Assembly (NCBI GenBank): GCA_945865395.1
Contig: CAMBDT010000004.1
Coordinates: forward strand, 1 to 35,253
Reading direction: 5' to 3'
DNA: 35,253 bases
Source of the DNA: Acidimicrobium ferrooxidans DSM 10331
GTDB lineage: Bacteria > Actinomycetota > Acidimicrobiia > Acidimicrobiales > Ilumatobacteraceae
Shown: positions 1 to 9,300 of the stretch, one piece after another
How the letters are laid out: each line of letters starts with the position of its first letter
Position numbering within the stretch: position 1 is the first letter of the stretch
Notes under the pieces: model-generated
What the model was told of the DNA's origin: nothing
What the model saw: the letters and a program-made list of their open reading frames with translations, nothing else
Databases searched by the model: none
Position numbers and translations under genes: made by a program

Positions 1-1740
1 ATTAGTCGCAATCGATTCTGGGGTTCGCCAATACCGGTGTGGCGAAGTGACGACCCAAATTATCCACGCATCGATGTTTACGGCAGTCTCGAAGAATTGC
101 GCCGTGATTTCGGTGTCGATATTCAAGAATTGCATCGACCGACTATTGATAATTTGGTGCGCCCGAACCCCGACGACCCAAGTGGTAAGTCGATGATGCG
201 TCGAGTGCCCGAAGTATTGGACTGTTGGTTTGAGAGCGGGTCTATGCCGTTTGCTCAGGTGCATTATCCATTTGAAAATCAGCAATGGTTCGAAAATCAT
301 TATCCGGGCGACTTCATCGTCGAATATATAGGTCAAACTCGTGGCTGGTTTTACACGTTGCATGTTTTGGCAACTGCATTGTTCGATCGACCGGCATTTT
401 CGAATTGTGTCAGCCACGGCATCGTGCTCGGCGAAGATGGCGCCAAGATGTCAAAGAGTCTGCGCAATTATCCAGACCCGATGAAGGTGTTCGATAGCCA
501 CGGGGCAGATGCAATGCGGTGGTATTTGCTTTCGTCTTCAATTTTGCGCGGCTCTGATTTTGCGGTTACCGAAGAAGGTATGCGTGACACAGTGCGCCAG
601 GTGATGCTTCCGCTTTGGAATAGTTGGTATTTCTTGTCGTTGTATGCAAATGCCGAATCAGTTTCTGGCAATCTTGATGCCTCTAGTGACAATGTTCTAG
701 ACCGCTACATCATTTCTAAATTGCACGGTTTAGTTGATGCAACAACCAAGAGTTTTGACGCCTACGACTTGTTTGCCGCCTGCGCCGAGATTCGAACCTT
801 TCTTGATGTCTTAACGAATTGGTACATCCGTCGCAGTCGCGATCGATTCTGGAAGGGTGATGTCGCGGCGATCAACACGTTGCACACTGTGTTGCATTAT
901 TTGACCCGTATCGCCGCGCCAGTGCTGCCACTCGTGTCTGAGCAAATCTTTCGTGGTCTGACGGGCGAGCGAAGTGTTCATCTGCAGTCTTGGCCAACAA
1001 CCGAAAACTTGCGTCACGATGCGAAACTTGTCGCATCTATGGATCGTGTTCGTGATGTTTGCTCCACGACATTGTCGCTGCGCAAGAGCCACGGTCGACG
1101 AGTGCGCCAGCCACTTGCGACATTGATTATCGCCACCGAAAATTCTTTGGCACTTGCAGACTTCGAAGACATCATTAAAGACGAAGTGAACGTGCGCTCG
1201 ATCAAGTTTTCTGACGATGTTTCGTCGGTTGCAGAATTTGAGTTGCAAGTAGTGCCGAGTGTTGTCGGGCCACGACTTGGGGCCAACACTCAAGCAGTGA
1301 TCAAAGCGGTGAAAACAGGTGATTGGGTGCGTAAAGGAGACGTCGTCACTGCTGGTTCGATCGACTTGCACCCGGGCGAATATCAACTGAAACTGGTGCC
1401 GAAGGCTTCAGGCGCAAGTGCAGCATTAGGCAGCGCAACTGGCGTCGTAGTACTAGATATTGAGTTGACACCCGAACTCGAGGCCGAGGGTGCGGCGCGA
1501 GACGTTATCCGATTGGTGCAACAACAGCGTCGGGACGCTGGTCTAGATGTTTCTGATCGCATTCAATTGCGACTTGGCCTGCCTGAAGAAATTTGTATGC
1601 AGGTTTCTGCTCACCACGAAACGATCAAAGCCGAGACTCTGGCTGTCGATTTAGAAGTCACGGTCTTGTCTGATAAACAGTCGCCGAATGCCGATTTAGA
1701 CGGAGTAGCAGTGTTTGTTGCGGTAAATCGGATATCGTAA
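1..1740 (+). CDS. ileS: Isoleucyl-tRNA synthetase, C-terminal part (5' end outside window)
   Basis: Frame 1 is open from base 1 (ISRNRFWGSPIPVW); KMSKSLRNYPDP signature; WFESGSMPFAQ and GWFYTL motifs; anticodon-binding domain and long C-terminal extension; stop TAA at 1738-1740. Confidence 0.95.
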   Translation: MSRNRFWGSPIPVWRSDDPNYPRIDVYGSLEELRRDFGVDIQELHRPTIDNLVRPNPDDPSGKSMMRRVPEVLDCWFESGSMPFAQVHYPFENQQWFENHYPGDFIVEYIGQTRGWFYTLHVLATALFDRPAFSNCVSHGIVLGEDGAKMSKSLRNYPDPMKVFDSHGADAMRWYLLSSSILRGSDFAVTEEGMRDTVRQVMLPLWNSWYFLSLYANAESVSGNLDASSDNVLDRYIISKLHGLVDATTKSFDAYDLFAACAEIRTFLDVLTNWYIRRSRDRFWKGDVAAINTLHTVLHYLTRIAAPVLPLVSEQIFRGLTGERSVHLQSWPTTENLRHDAKLVASMDRVRDVCSTTLSLRKSHGRRVRQPLATLIIATENSLALADFEDIIKDEVNVRSIKFSDDVSSVAEFELQVVPSVVGPRLGANTQAVIKAVKTGDWVRKGDVVTAGSIDLHPGEYQLKLVPKASGASAALGSATGVVVLDIELTPELEAEGAARDVIRLVQQQRRDAGLDVSDRIQLRLGLPEEICMQVSAHHETIKAETLAVDLEVTVLSDKQSPNADLDGVAVFVAVNRIS

Positions 1741-1788
1741 CGCGGTCAAATTGGTGCGTTCTAAAATTGAACCACTTGAGAGGTGAAA

Positions 1789-2787
1789 ATGGCATCTGCT
1801 AAGAAGAAAAAGCAGGCAATGGCTAAAAAGAAACTAGCAGTGCGTAAAAAAGCCGAGCTCAAAAAGAAGCTCGCTCTCAAGAAGAAGCTTGAGCTGAAAA
1901 AGAAGCTTGAACTGAAAAAGAAGCTTGAGCTGAAAAAGAAGCTTGAACTCAAGAAGAAGCTCGAACTGAAGAAGAAGCTCGAACTCAAGAAGAAGCTCGA
2001 ACTCAAGAAGAAGCTTGAGCTCAAGAAGAAGCTCGAACTCAAGAAGAAGCTTGAACTGAAAAAGAAGCTCGCTCAGATCAAAACACTGAAGAAGCAAAAA
2101 GAACTCGATAAACGTCGGGCGCTAGCCGAACGCAAGCGTTTGCAAAAAGAAAAGCAAAAAGAAGCACAGCGTTTGGCCAAAGAACGCGCAAAACTCAAGG
2201 CCCAACAACTTGCCGAGCGATTGGCGCTTAAGGTCGCCAAAGAAAAACAGCGTCAAGAAGAAAAGCAGGCTCGCGAAGCCGCGAAAATTGCAAAGATCGC
2301 CGCTCGCGAGGCGGCTCGTTTGGCAGAAATTGAAGCCAATCGCAAACCGGTGGCACCACCTAAGCCACCAATCATTAAAGGCGTGATGCAAGATGGCATA
2401 ACACCGACGAAAGAGTTCAATATCGAATTTTTGATCTCACAGCGCGAATTGTTGACTGTTGAACGACGCAATCTTCTTGGTCAGGCCGACCAACTTGAGA
2501 GCGAAGCAAATGCGATCGTCGAAAACTCAGAGATGGGTGATGTGCAGTTCGACGACGAAGGTGGCGAGGGCGACACCATGGTTGTCGAGCGTGAGCGTGA
2601 CTTGACCCTGTCTGCTTCAGCGAGGCAAACAGTCGAAGAAATCGACGAAGCTCTGAAGCGACTTGAGACCGGCGATTACGGTTACTCTGCGCGTTCTGGA
2701 TTGCCAATTCCGCGTGAGCGATTGAAGGCGATTCCATGGACAACTGAATTAGTAGTCGAGCGTGCAGGTGGCATTGGTTCTTACTAG
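1789..2787 (+). CDS. Lys/Leu/Glu-rich repeat protein with C-terminal DksA/TraR-like domain lacking the zinc-finger cysteines
   Basis: ATG at 1789 preceded by GAGAGGTG (ORF track starts at GTG 1783). Repeated KKKLEL, then a basic coiled-coil-like region, then FDDEGGEGDTMVVERERDLTLSASARQTVEEIDEALKRLETGDYGYSARSGLPIPRERLKAIPWT, resembling DksA/TraR C-termini (GxYGxCxxCGxPIPxxRLxAxP) with the Cys positions replaced. Confidence 0.8.
   Translation: MASAKKKKQAMAKKKLAVRKKAELKKKLALKKKLELKKKLELKKKLELKKKLELKKKLELKKKLELKKKLELKKKLELKKKLELKKKLELKKKLAQIKTLKKQKELDKRRALAERKRLQKEKQKEAQRLAKERAKLKAQQLAERLALKVAKEKQRQEEKQAREAAKIAKIAAREAARLAEIEANRKPVAPPKPPIIKGVMQDGITPTKEFNIEFLISQRELLTVERRNLLGQADQLESEANAIVENSEMGDVQFDDEGGEGDTMVVERERDLTLSASARQTVEEIDEALKRLETGDYGYSARSGLPIPRERLKAIPWTTELVVERAGGIGSY
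1861..2076 (+). repeat. 18-bp tandem repeat encoding KKKLEL (10 perfect peptide units at 1879-2058, flanked by KKKLAL and KKKLAQ)
   Basis: Counted directly in nucleotides; unit of form AAR AAG AAG CTY GAR CTS. Confidence 0.95.
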
Positions 2788-3256
2788 GGCGATTGGCTCA
2801 ACACCCAAAGTTATTATTGCTGTGGTCTTGGTTGCCGATCAGGCGACTAAGACCTGGGCGCTTGATTCGCTGAATGGCGGTCGAACAATTGATCTGTTCT
2901 GGACATTGCGATTCAATTTAGTTTTCAACTCGGGCATGGCGTTTTCTCAAGGACAAAGTGCAGGACGCATAATCGGATTGCTGGCATTCTGCGTCGCCGT
3001 GTGGTTGTGGTTCAGTTTGCGCAAAGCGACTTCGCAACTGTCTCTGGTCGGCACTTCAATGTTGATTGGCGGCGCACTAGGAAATGTGGCCGATCGGTTG
3101 TTTCGTGGCGACAAATGGTTGGCCGGCGCGGTGGTTGACTTCATCGACTTTCAGTGGTTTCCGGTGTTTAACATCGCTGATTCGGCAGTCACAATTGGTG
3201 CTGCGACGTTGATTATGTCTGCCGTTAAAGCATCTCGATCGAAAGCCCAATTGTGA
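2762..3256 (+). CDS. lspA: Lipoprotein signal peptidase (signal peptidase II)
   Basis: Motifs VLVADQATKTWAL, NSGMAFS, GGALGNVADRLFRG, VVDFIDFQWFPVFNIADSAVTIG; membrane protein size 164 aa. Confidence 0.93.
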   Translation: MQVALVLTRAIGSTPKVIIAVVLVADQATKTWALDSLNGGRTIDLFWTLRFNLVFNSGMAFSQGQSAGRIIGLLAFCVAVWLWFSLRKATSQLSLVGTSMLIGGALGNVADRLFRGDKWLAGAVVDFIDFQWFPVFNIADSAVTIGAATLIMSAVKASRSKAQL

Positions 3257-4221
3257 GTCAAGACAAGTTTTTGGGTGATGAATCTGATTCACGAATAATC
3301 GACGAGCACGTGCCAGCGGCACTCGCTGGTCAAAGAGTCGACCGAATTGTTTCACTGGTTGCTGATATTCCGCGAGCCGCCGCCGCGGCGCTTATCGAAG
3401 CTGGCGCCGTCATCTTAGATGGAGTCGCCGTCAAAGCCGGAAAACTCAAAGCCACAGAAGGACAACATCTCAAAGTTGAGCTTTCAATGTTGCCAAAAAA
3501 ACAATTGCCTCTGCCCGAGCCGAACCTTGCTGTTGAGATCGTCTATGAAGACGCCGATGTTCTCGTGATCAACAAACACGCTGGCATTGTCGTGCACCCA
3601 GGTGCCGGAAACCCAACAGGCACTCTCGTCAATGCGATATTGGCAAAGTATCCCGAAGTTGCAAATGTAGGCGATCCATTTCGACCGGGTGTCGTGCATC
3701 GATTAGACGCCGGCACTACGGGTTTGATGATGATGGCGCGAACTTCTCGTGCTTACGATTCGCTCGTTGATGCACTTTCGCGACGTGTTGTGACGCGACG
3801 ATATCTGGCTCTGGTGTGGGGCCATATGAGTGCAGTGACCGGGGTGATTGATGCTCCGCTTGGCAGAGATCAACGCGACCCAACAAAAATGGCAGTGCTT
3901 AGAGATGGCAAAGTCGCACGCACAACATATGAAGTGCGAAAGGCTTTCAATGTGCCTGTTGATTGTTCGTTAATCGAATGCGGATTAGAAACCGGGCGCA
4001 CGCATCAAATCCGCGTACACCTAGCCACACTCGGCCACAGTGTTGTCGGTGATGTCGTCTATGGTGGCGCTCGCAGCGTGCTCTCGTCGCCGCGACCAAT
4101 GTTGCACGCCACGAGTTTGCAGTTCACGCACCCTGCGTCGGGCAAAGAAATGAAATTTACAGTTGAGTTGCCGCAAGACTTCTCTGCTGTTTTGGCGAAA
4201 TGTTCGCAGAGAACCGATTGA
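3253..4221 (+). CDS. rluD: RluA-family pseudouridine synthase (RluD-like)
   Basis: S4-like N-terminus plus GVVHRLDAGTTGLMMMARTSRAY and ETGRTHQIRVHLATLGHSVVGDVVYGG motifs; 4-bp overlap with lspA. Confidence 0.9.
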   Translation: MSQDKFLGDESDSRIIDEHVPAALAGQRVDRIVSLVADIPRAAAAALIEAGAVILDGVAVKAGKLKATEGQHLKVELSMLPKKQLPLPEPNLAVEIVYEDADVLVINKHAGIVVHPGAGNPTGTLVNAILAKYPEVANVGDPFRPGVVHRLDAGTTGLMMMARTSRAYDSLVDALSRRVVTRRYLALVWGHMSAVTGVIDAPLGRDQRDPTKMAVLRDGKVARTTYEVRKAFNVPVDCSLIECGLETGRTHQIRVHLATLGHSVVGDVVYGGARSVLSSPRPMLHATSLQFTHPASGKEMKFTVELPQDFSAVLAKCSQRTD

Positions 4222-4668
4222 TTATTTCTTAGGCGTTGGCCAGGCTGCTTCGCCCTTTGAAATTGCAGCAATATCTTCGAGCGTGTATTTGGCCAAGTGT
4301 CCGCGCATATGTTCGCTGGCTAAATTCCATACGGCGAGCAAAACACATTGACCGTCATGGTCGCATGCTCCGTCTTTATGTGGTTCACCAAAATCGCCGA
4401 CTGAGATTGGTCCGTCTACTGCAGAAATTATCTCGGAGAGTCGAATGTCTCCGGCAGATTTCGCCAAGATATAGCCACCGCCGACACCACGCTTCGATTT
4501 GACCAAACCAGCGCCTTTGAGCGCCAAAAGAATTTGCTCTAAATACGGTTGTGGCAGAGCGGTTCGCTCGGCAATATCACGCACTGAGGTGGGGCCGCTC
4601 TCGTCGGCATGCAAACTCAAAGAGAGCAACGCGCGACAGGCGTAGTCACCTCGGGTAGAAATTCTCAC
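4222..4668 (-). CDS. Rrf2-family transcriptional regulator
   Basis: MRISTRGDYACRALLSLSLH...ISVRDIAERTALPQPYLEQILLALKGAGLVKSKRGVGGGYILAK is the Rrf2 winged-helix signature; GTG start at 4668-4666. Confidence 0.92.
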   Translation of the reverse strand: MRISTRGDYACRALLSLSLHADESGPTSVRDIAERTALPQPYLEQILLALKGAGLVKSKRGVGGGYILAKSAGDIRLSEIISAVDGPISVGDFGEPHKDGACDHDGQCVLLAVWNLASEHMRGHLAKYTLEDIAAISKGEAAWPTPKK

Positions 4669-4674
4669 GTCTTT

Positions 4675-4680
4675 ATACTA
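4675..4680 (-). promoter_or_regulatory. Putative -10 box (TAGTAT) 6 nt upstream of the Rrf2 start; possible leaderless promoter
   Basis: Reverse strand reads TAGTAT-AAAGAC-GTG. Confidence 0.35.
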
Positions 4681-4774
4681 ATGACTCGTGTTTATCGGGT
4701 TTTTAAGTGGTGGTTTTCGCCGACGAATTGCGTGCTCTAGCGAATACCTCTGAACTACTCTCAGGGGGCACAAC

Positions 4775-5896
4775 ATGGCAACTTCACCAGCAACCGGTCC
4801 GCGACTTCCCGACTATAAGAGCGCATGCATCACGGGCATCATTCCGGCATTGCTCGGCCCACAGGGTACAAAAGATGTTCCAGACTGGATGCCAAGTTGC
4901 GTAAAAGGTGCGCGACAAGTCGTGTTGCTCGTAATCGATGGCCTGGGTTGGCATCAGTTACAAAAGAATCTCGTGCATTGCCCGGCGCTCGCGGCGATGC
5001 AAGGTTCGTCAATTACAACAGTCGCGCCAACGACAACTGTTAGTGCGCTGACATCGATCACGACAGGTCTTGCACCAGCCGAGCACGGTTTGGTTGGTTA
5101 CCGCATCGATATGGGTGCCCGTGTGATGCAAATGCTCAAGTGGGGCGATGAAAAAGGTGATCTTCGAAATATGTATCCTCCCGATCTGATTCAGCCATGT
5201 CCGCCATTCATGGGTGCAAGCGTGCCGGTGTTGAGCAAAGCAGAGCTTGAAGGTTCAGCGTTCACCGAGGCACATTTGCGTGGCGTACGCGCTCGAGGTT
5301 GGCGTGCGGCTTCAAGCATCGCCGTTGAAGTTGGGCAACTTCTGCGCAGCGGTGAAAAGTTTATTTATGCTTATTACGACGGCGTCGACAAAATTGCCCA
5401 TGAGCGCGGCTTTGGCATTTTTTACGAAGCCGAGTTGCGCAGCGCCGACGCAATTGTGAAAAGCGTTCAAGAAGCGCTGACTCCTGGTTCGGTGTTGATC
5501 GTCACTGCTGACCACGGTCAAGTTATGGTCGGCACTAACACGATGCCGCCACACACTGAAGTTATGGCAATGACTGCTTACCAATCTGGCGAGGGTCGCT
5601 TCAGATGGTTGCATGCACTTGATGGAGTGCATGTCGAATTGCTGGCGCGCGCAACGGCACATCACTCAGGTACAGCGTGGGTAGCCAGCAAAGAACAAGT
5701 GATCGATGAAAATTGGCTCGGACCACGTCTTGGCTCGGCAACTCGAAAGCGGCTCGGCGATGTTGTGCTCGTGCCAAGAGATCCAATTAGTTTTGACGAC
5801 CCCGCCGATACCGGGCCGTATTTATTGCAGTGTCGTCATGGTGCTTTGACCGACGATGAACTAGATGTACCGTTGCTCGCAACGACCGTTAAGTGA
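4775..5896 (+). CDS. Alkaline phosphatase superfamily / nucleotide pyrophosphatase-type hydrolase
   Basis: VVLLVIDGLGW, TTTVSALTSITTGLAPAEHGLVGYRI, YYDGVDKIAHERG, VLIVTADHGQV motifs; RBS-like AGGGGG before ATG 4775. Confidence 0.85.
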   Translation: MATSPATGPRLPDYKSACITGIIPALLGPQGTKDVPDWMPSCVKGARQVVLLVIDGLGWHQLQKNLVHCPALAAMQGSSITTVAPTTTVSALTSITTGLAPAEHGLVGYRIDMGARVMQMLKWGDEKGDLRNMYPPDLIQPCPPFMGASVPVLSKAELEGSAFTEAHLRGVRARGWRAASSIAVEVGQLLRSGEKFIYAYYDGVDKIAHERGFGIFYEAELRSADAIVKSVQEALTPGSVLIVTADHGQVMVGTNTMPPHTEVMAMTAYQSGEGRFRWLHALDGVHVELLARATAHHSGTAWVASKEQVIDENWLGPRLGSATRKRLGDVVLVPRDPISFDDPADTGPYLLQCRHGALTDDELDVPLLATTVK

Positions 5897-5915
5897 TAAG
5901 TTTGGCGACCCCACC

Positions 5916-6395
5916 ATGAAAACTCCTGAAGAAAAACCACCGGAGAGCAAGCAATCTGCCGAGATCGTCGACGATCAGGTCGAAAATTCACTTGAAACCG
6001 TGACGGCGCCGGCAAAAGTTATGCGCATCGGTTCGATGATCAAGCAGTTGCTCGACGAAGTGCACTCGATGACTCTCGATCTGCCATCTCGCGAACGACT
6101 AGCAGAAATTTATGAGCGCTCCATCGTCGAACTCGCCGAGGCGTTGTCACCCGATTTGCAAGAAGAGTTGCGAATGCTGGCGTTGCCATTTAACGATGGT
6201 GAGGTGCCAAGCGATGCCGAATTGCGTGTGGCCAAAGCGCAGTTGGTTGGCTGGCTTGAAGGATTGTTTCACGGCATTCAAGCCACGATGTTTGCCCAAC
6301 AACTTTCAATGCGCCAGCAATCAGAGCAAAAACAAATTCAGTCAGGTCAGACGCCAAATACGCAACCAGGGGATCGTCCGGGAACTTACCTTTAA
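5916..6395 (+). CDS. bpa: Bacterial proteasome activator (Bpa, DUF2587-like)
   Basis: VMRIGSMIKQLLDEVHSMTLDLPSRERLAEIYERSIVELAEALSPDLQEEL...LVGWLEGLFHGIQATMFAQQ...C-terminal GTYL. ORF opens at 5865 but ATG 5916 avoids overlapping the upstream gene. Confidence 0.85.
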   Translation: MKTPEEKPPESKQSAEIVDDQVENSLETVTAPAKVMRIGSMIKQLLDEVHSMTLDLPSRERLAEIYERSIVELAEALSPDLQEELRMLALPFNDGEVPSDAELRVAKAQLVGWLEGLFHGIQATMFAQQLSMRQQSEQKQIQSGQTPNTQPGDRPGTYL

Positions 6396-9300
6396 TGGGT
6401 AAGTCGTTTACGCATCTTCACGTTCATACCGAGTTTTCGATGCTCGATGGGGCGTCGCGGTTAGACGAACTTGTCGATCGCGCCGTTGGTGACGGCCAAG
6501 TGGCTCTCGGCATCACCGATCACGGCAACATGTATGGCGTCATTGATTTCTACAAAGAGTGCACAAAACGCGGCATCAAACCGATTATCGGCACCGAGGC
6601 ATACATGGCGTATGAAACCCGCTTTGAGCGACCAACTCGTCGAGGTCGAGTTGATGACAGTGGTGGCGATACCGAAGCGGGCAAAAAACTTTATTATCAC
6701 CTGACGCTGCTTGCTGAAAACAATGTCGGCTACAAAAATTTGATTCAGTTGGCGAGTTTGGCATTTCTTGAGGGCTACTACTACCAGCCACGCATGGACT
6801 GGGAGTTGCTGACGAAATACAGCTCAGGGCTAATTGCGACTTCTGGATGTTTGGGTGGTCATGTTTTGCAAGCACTCAAAAACGGTAAAGACGAAGAGGC
6901 TCTAAAGACGGCAGCCCGATTGCAAGATATTTTTGGCAAAGACAATTTCTTCATCGAATTGCAAGATCACGGCATTCCGTTGCAGATTGAGACGAATCCA
7001 AAGTTGATTGAGATCAGCAAAAAGCTCGGGGCCCCGTTGTTGGCGACCAACGATTGCCACTACACGCACCGAGAAGACAGCGCCGCGCACGATGCACTTT
7101 TGTGCGTTCAGACAGGGTGCACGATTGCCGATCCGAATCGGCTCAAATTCGAAGGGCACGAACACTATTTGAAGACGGCCGAAGAGATGCGTTGGTTGTT
7201 TCGCGAGCAGCCGACTTCGTGCGACAACACCTTATGGATTGCTGAGCGCGCAAAAGTCGAGATTCAATTCAATGTTCCTGTTCTGCCAAATTTTCCAATT
7301 CCAGAGGGTTTCGTCGATGATCACGCATACCTCGAGCACTTAACTTGGATCGGTGCGCAGCAACGCTGGGGCGAGAAACTTGCGCCAGAAGTTGTTGAGC
7401 GAGTTGCATACGAATTGCTGACTATCAAGACGATGGGCTTTAGTTCGTATTTTTTGATCGTCTGGGACTTGGTTCGATATGCGCATGAAAAATCAATTCG
7501 TGTTGGTCCTGGTCGCGGCTCGGCGGCGGGCTGTGCAGTCGCATATTCGCTGAAGATCACCGACCTCGATCCGATCAAATACGACTTGTTGTTCGAGCGA
7601 TTCTTGAACCCTGGTCGTCGGTCGATGCCAGACATCGACATGGACTTCGACTCGCGATATCGCGACGAAATGATTCGTTATGCCTCCGAGAAATACGGCC
7701 GCGACCATGTCGCACAAATCATCACTTTTGGCACGATCAAAGCGCGCAACGCCGTGCGTGATGCAGCTCGAGTATTGGGCTTTCCGTATGGGTTGGGCGA
7801 CAAGATCGCCAAGTCGATGCCGCCAGTGGTGATGGGCCGAGACACACCGCTGAAATATTGCTTTGAAGAAAACGAACAACATGTCGACGGCTATCGGGCG
7901 GCAGCCGAATTGCGGGCTCTATACGAAAGCGACCCCGATGTAAAAACGGTCGTCGACACTGCGCGTGGGCTTGAGGGTTTGAAGCGCAGCGTCGGTATTC
8001 ATGCTGCGGCGGTCGTGATTACAAAAGAGAAACTGACCGAATATTTGCCGATTCAGCGCAAAGCCGAATCGGGTCAAGATGCAGATCTCGCACCGATTGT
8101 CACGCAATATGAAATGCACGCTGTCGAAGAACTCGGTCTTTTGAAAATGGACATTTTGGGTTTGCGCAACTTAGACGTGATCACAGATACGAACAAAATG
8201 ATTCAAGAATTAAGCAATCCAGATTTTGATATCGATAAAGCCCCGTTTGACGACAGCAAGACATTCGAACTGTTGCGTCGTGGCGACACGATCGGAGTGT
8301 TTCAACTCGAATCGACGAACATTCGCGCATTGGTGCGCAGTATGGTGCCGACGATTATCGACGATATTGCTGCGATCGTTGCGCTCTATCGACCAGGGCC
8401 GATGGGTGCGAACATGCACAATGATTACGCCGACTTTAAAAATGGCCGTAAGACGCCAAAGATTTTTCACCCTGACGCCCAAGATCTGCTCGGCGATACG
8501 CAAGGTTTGATGATTTATCAAGAAAGCATGATGCGTGTTGCCCAAAAATTTGCCGGCTACAGCCTCGAAGAAGCAGATGACTTGCGCAAAGCGTGCGGCA
8601 AAAAAAATCGTGCCGACATGAAGAAGCAACGCGCATCTTTTGAGCAAGGCTGTGTCGATCGTGGTTACGGCCAAGAACTTGGTGAGACACTATTCGATTC
8701 GATTGAAAACTTTGCCGACTATGCGTTCGGTAAGAGCCACGCTTATGGATATGCGTTCATCGCATATCAAACCGCGTTCTTGAAGGCCAATTATCCGTTC
8801 GAATATCTCTCGTGTCTGTTGACCAGCGTCAAAGCTAGTTATGACCGCGCGGCAATATTTTTGGCTGATGCCCGTGCCAGCAATATCACGGTTAAAACCC
8901 CTGACATCAATTCTTCTGGGGTTGATTTTGTGCCCGTTGTCGAAGGCGAAACTCGTGTCATTAGTTTTGGCTTGTCGGCAATTCGCAACGTAGGTGAGGT
9001 GGTCGTCAGTCAAATCGTCGAATATCGACAAGCGAATGGTTCGTTTACTTCGTTTTACGATTTCGTTGATCGCGCACCAATTGCAACCCTCAACAAACGC
9101 ACTGTTGAGTCGTTGATCAAAGCCGGGGCATTCGACTCACTCGGCCATCCGCGTAAAGGTCTTCTTCTTGTTTTTGAATCAATCATCGAAAACACCCTTA
9201 ATCGTCGTCGCGAGCGAGACCAAGGTGTGATGAGTTTGTTCGATCAAGGCGCCGACTCGAACTCGGGCTTTTCAGAACAAATCGAGATTCCGAATATTAA

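Noticed and set aside
811-1386. 191-aa reverse ORF opposite ileS
   Set aside because: Antisense to conserved IleRS coding sequence, with no plausible domain.
1761-2097. Antisense ORFs of 93 and 87 aa (SSSFFLSSSFF..., LLLEFELLL...)
   Set aside because: They are by-products of the tandem KKKLEL repeat read on the opposite strand; a repeat of period 3n stays open in several frames.
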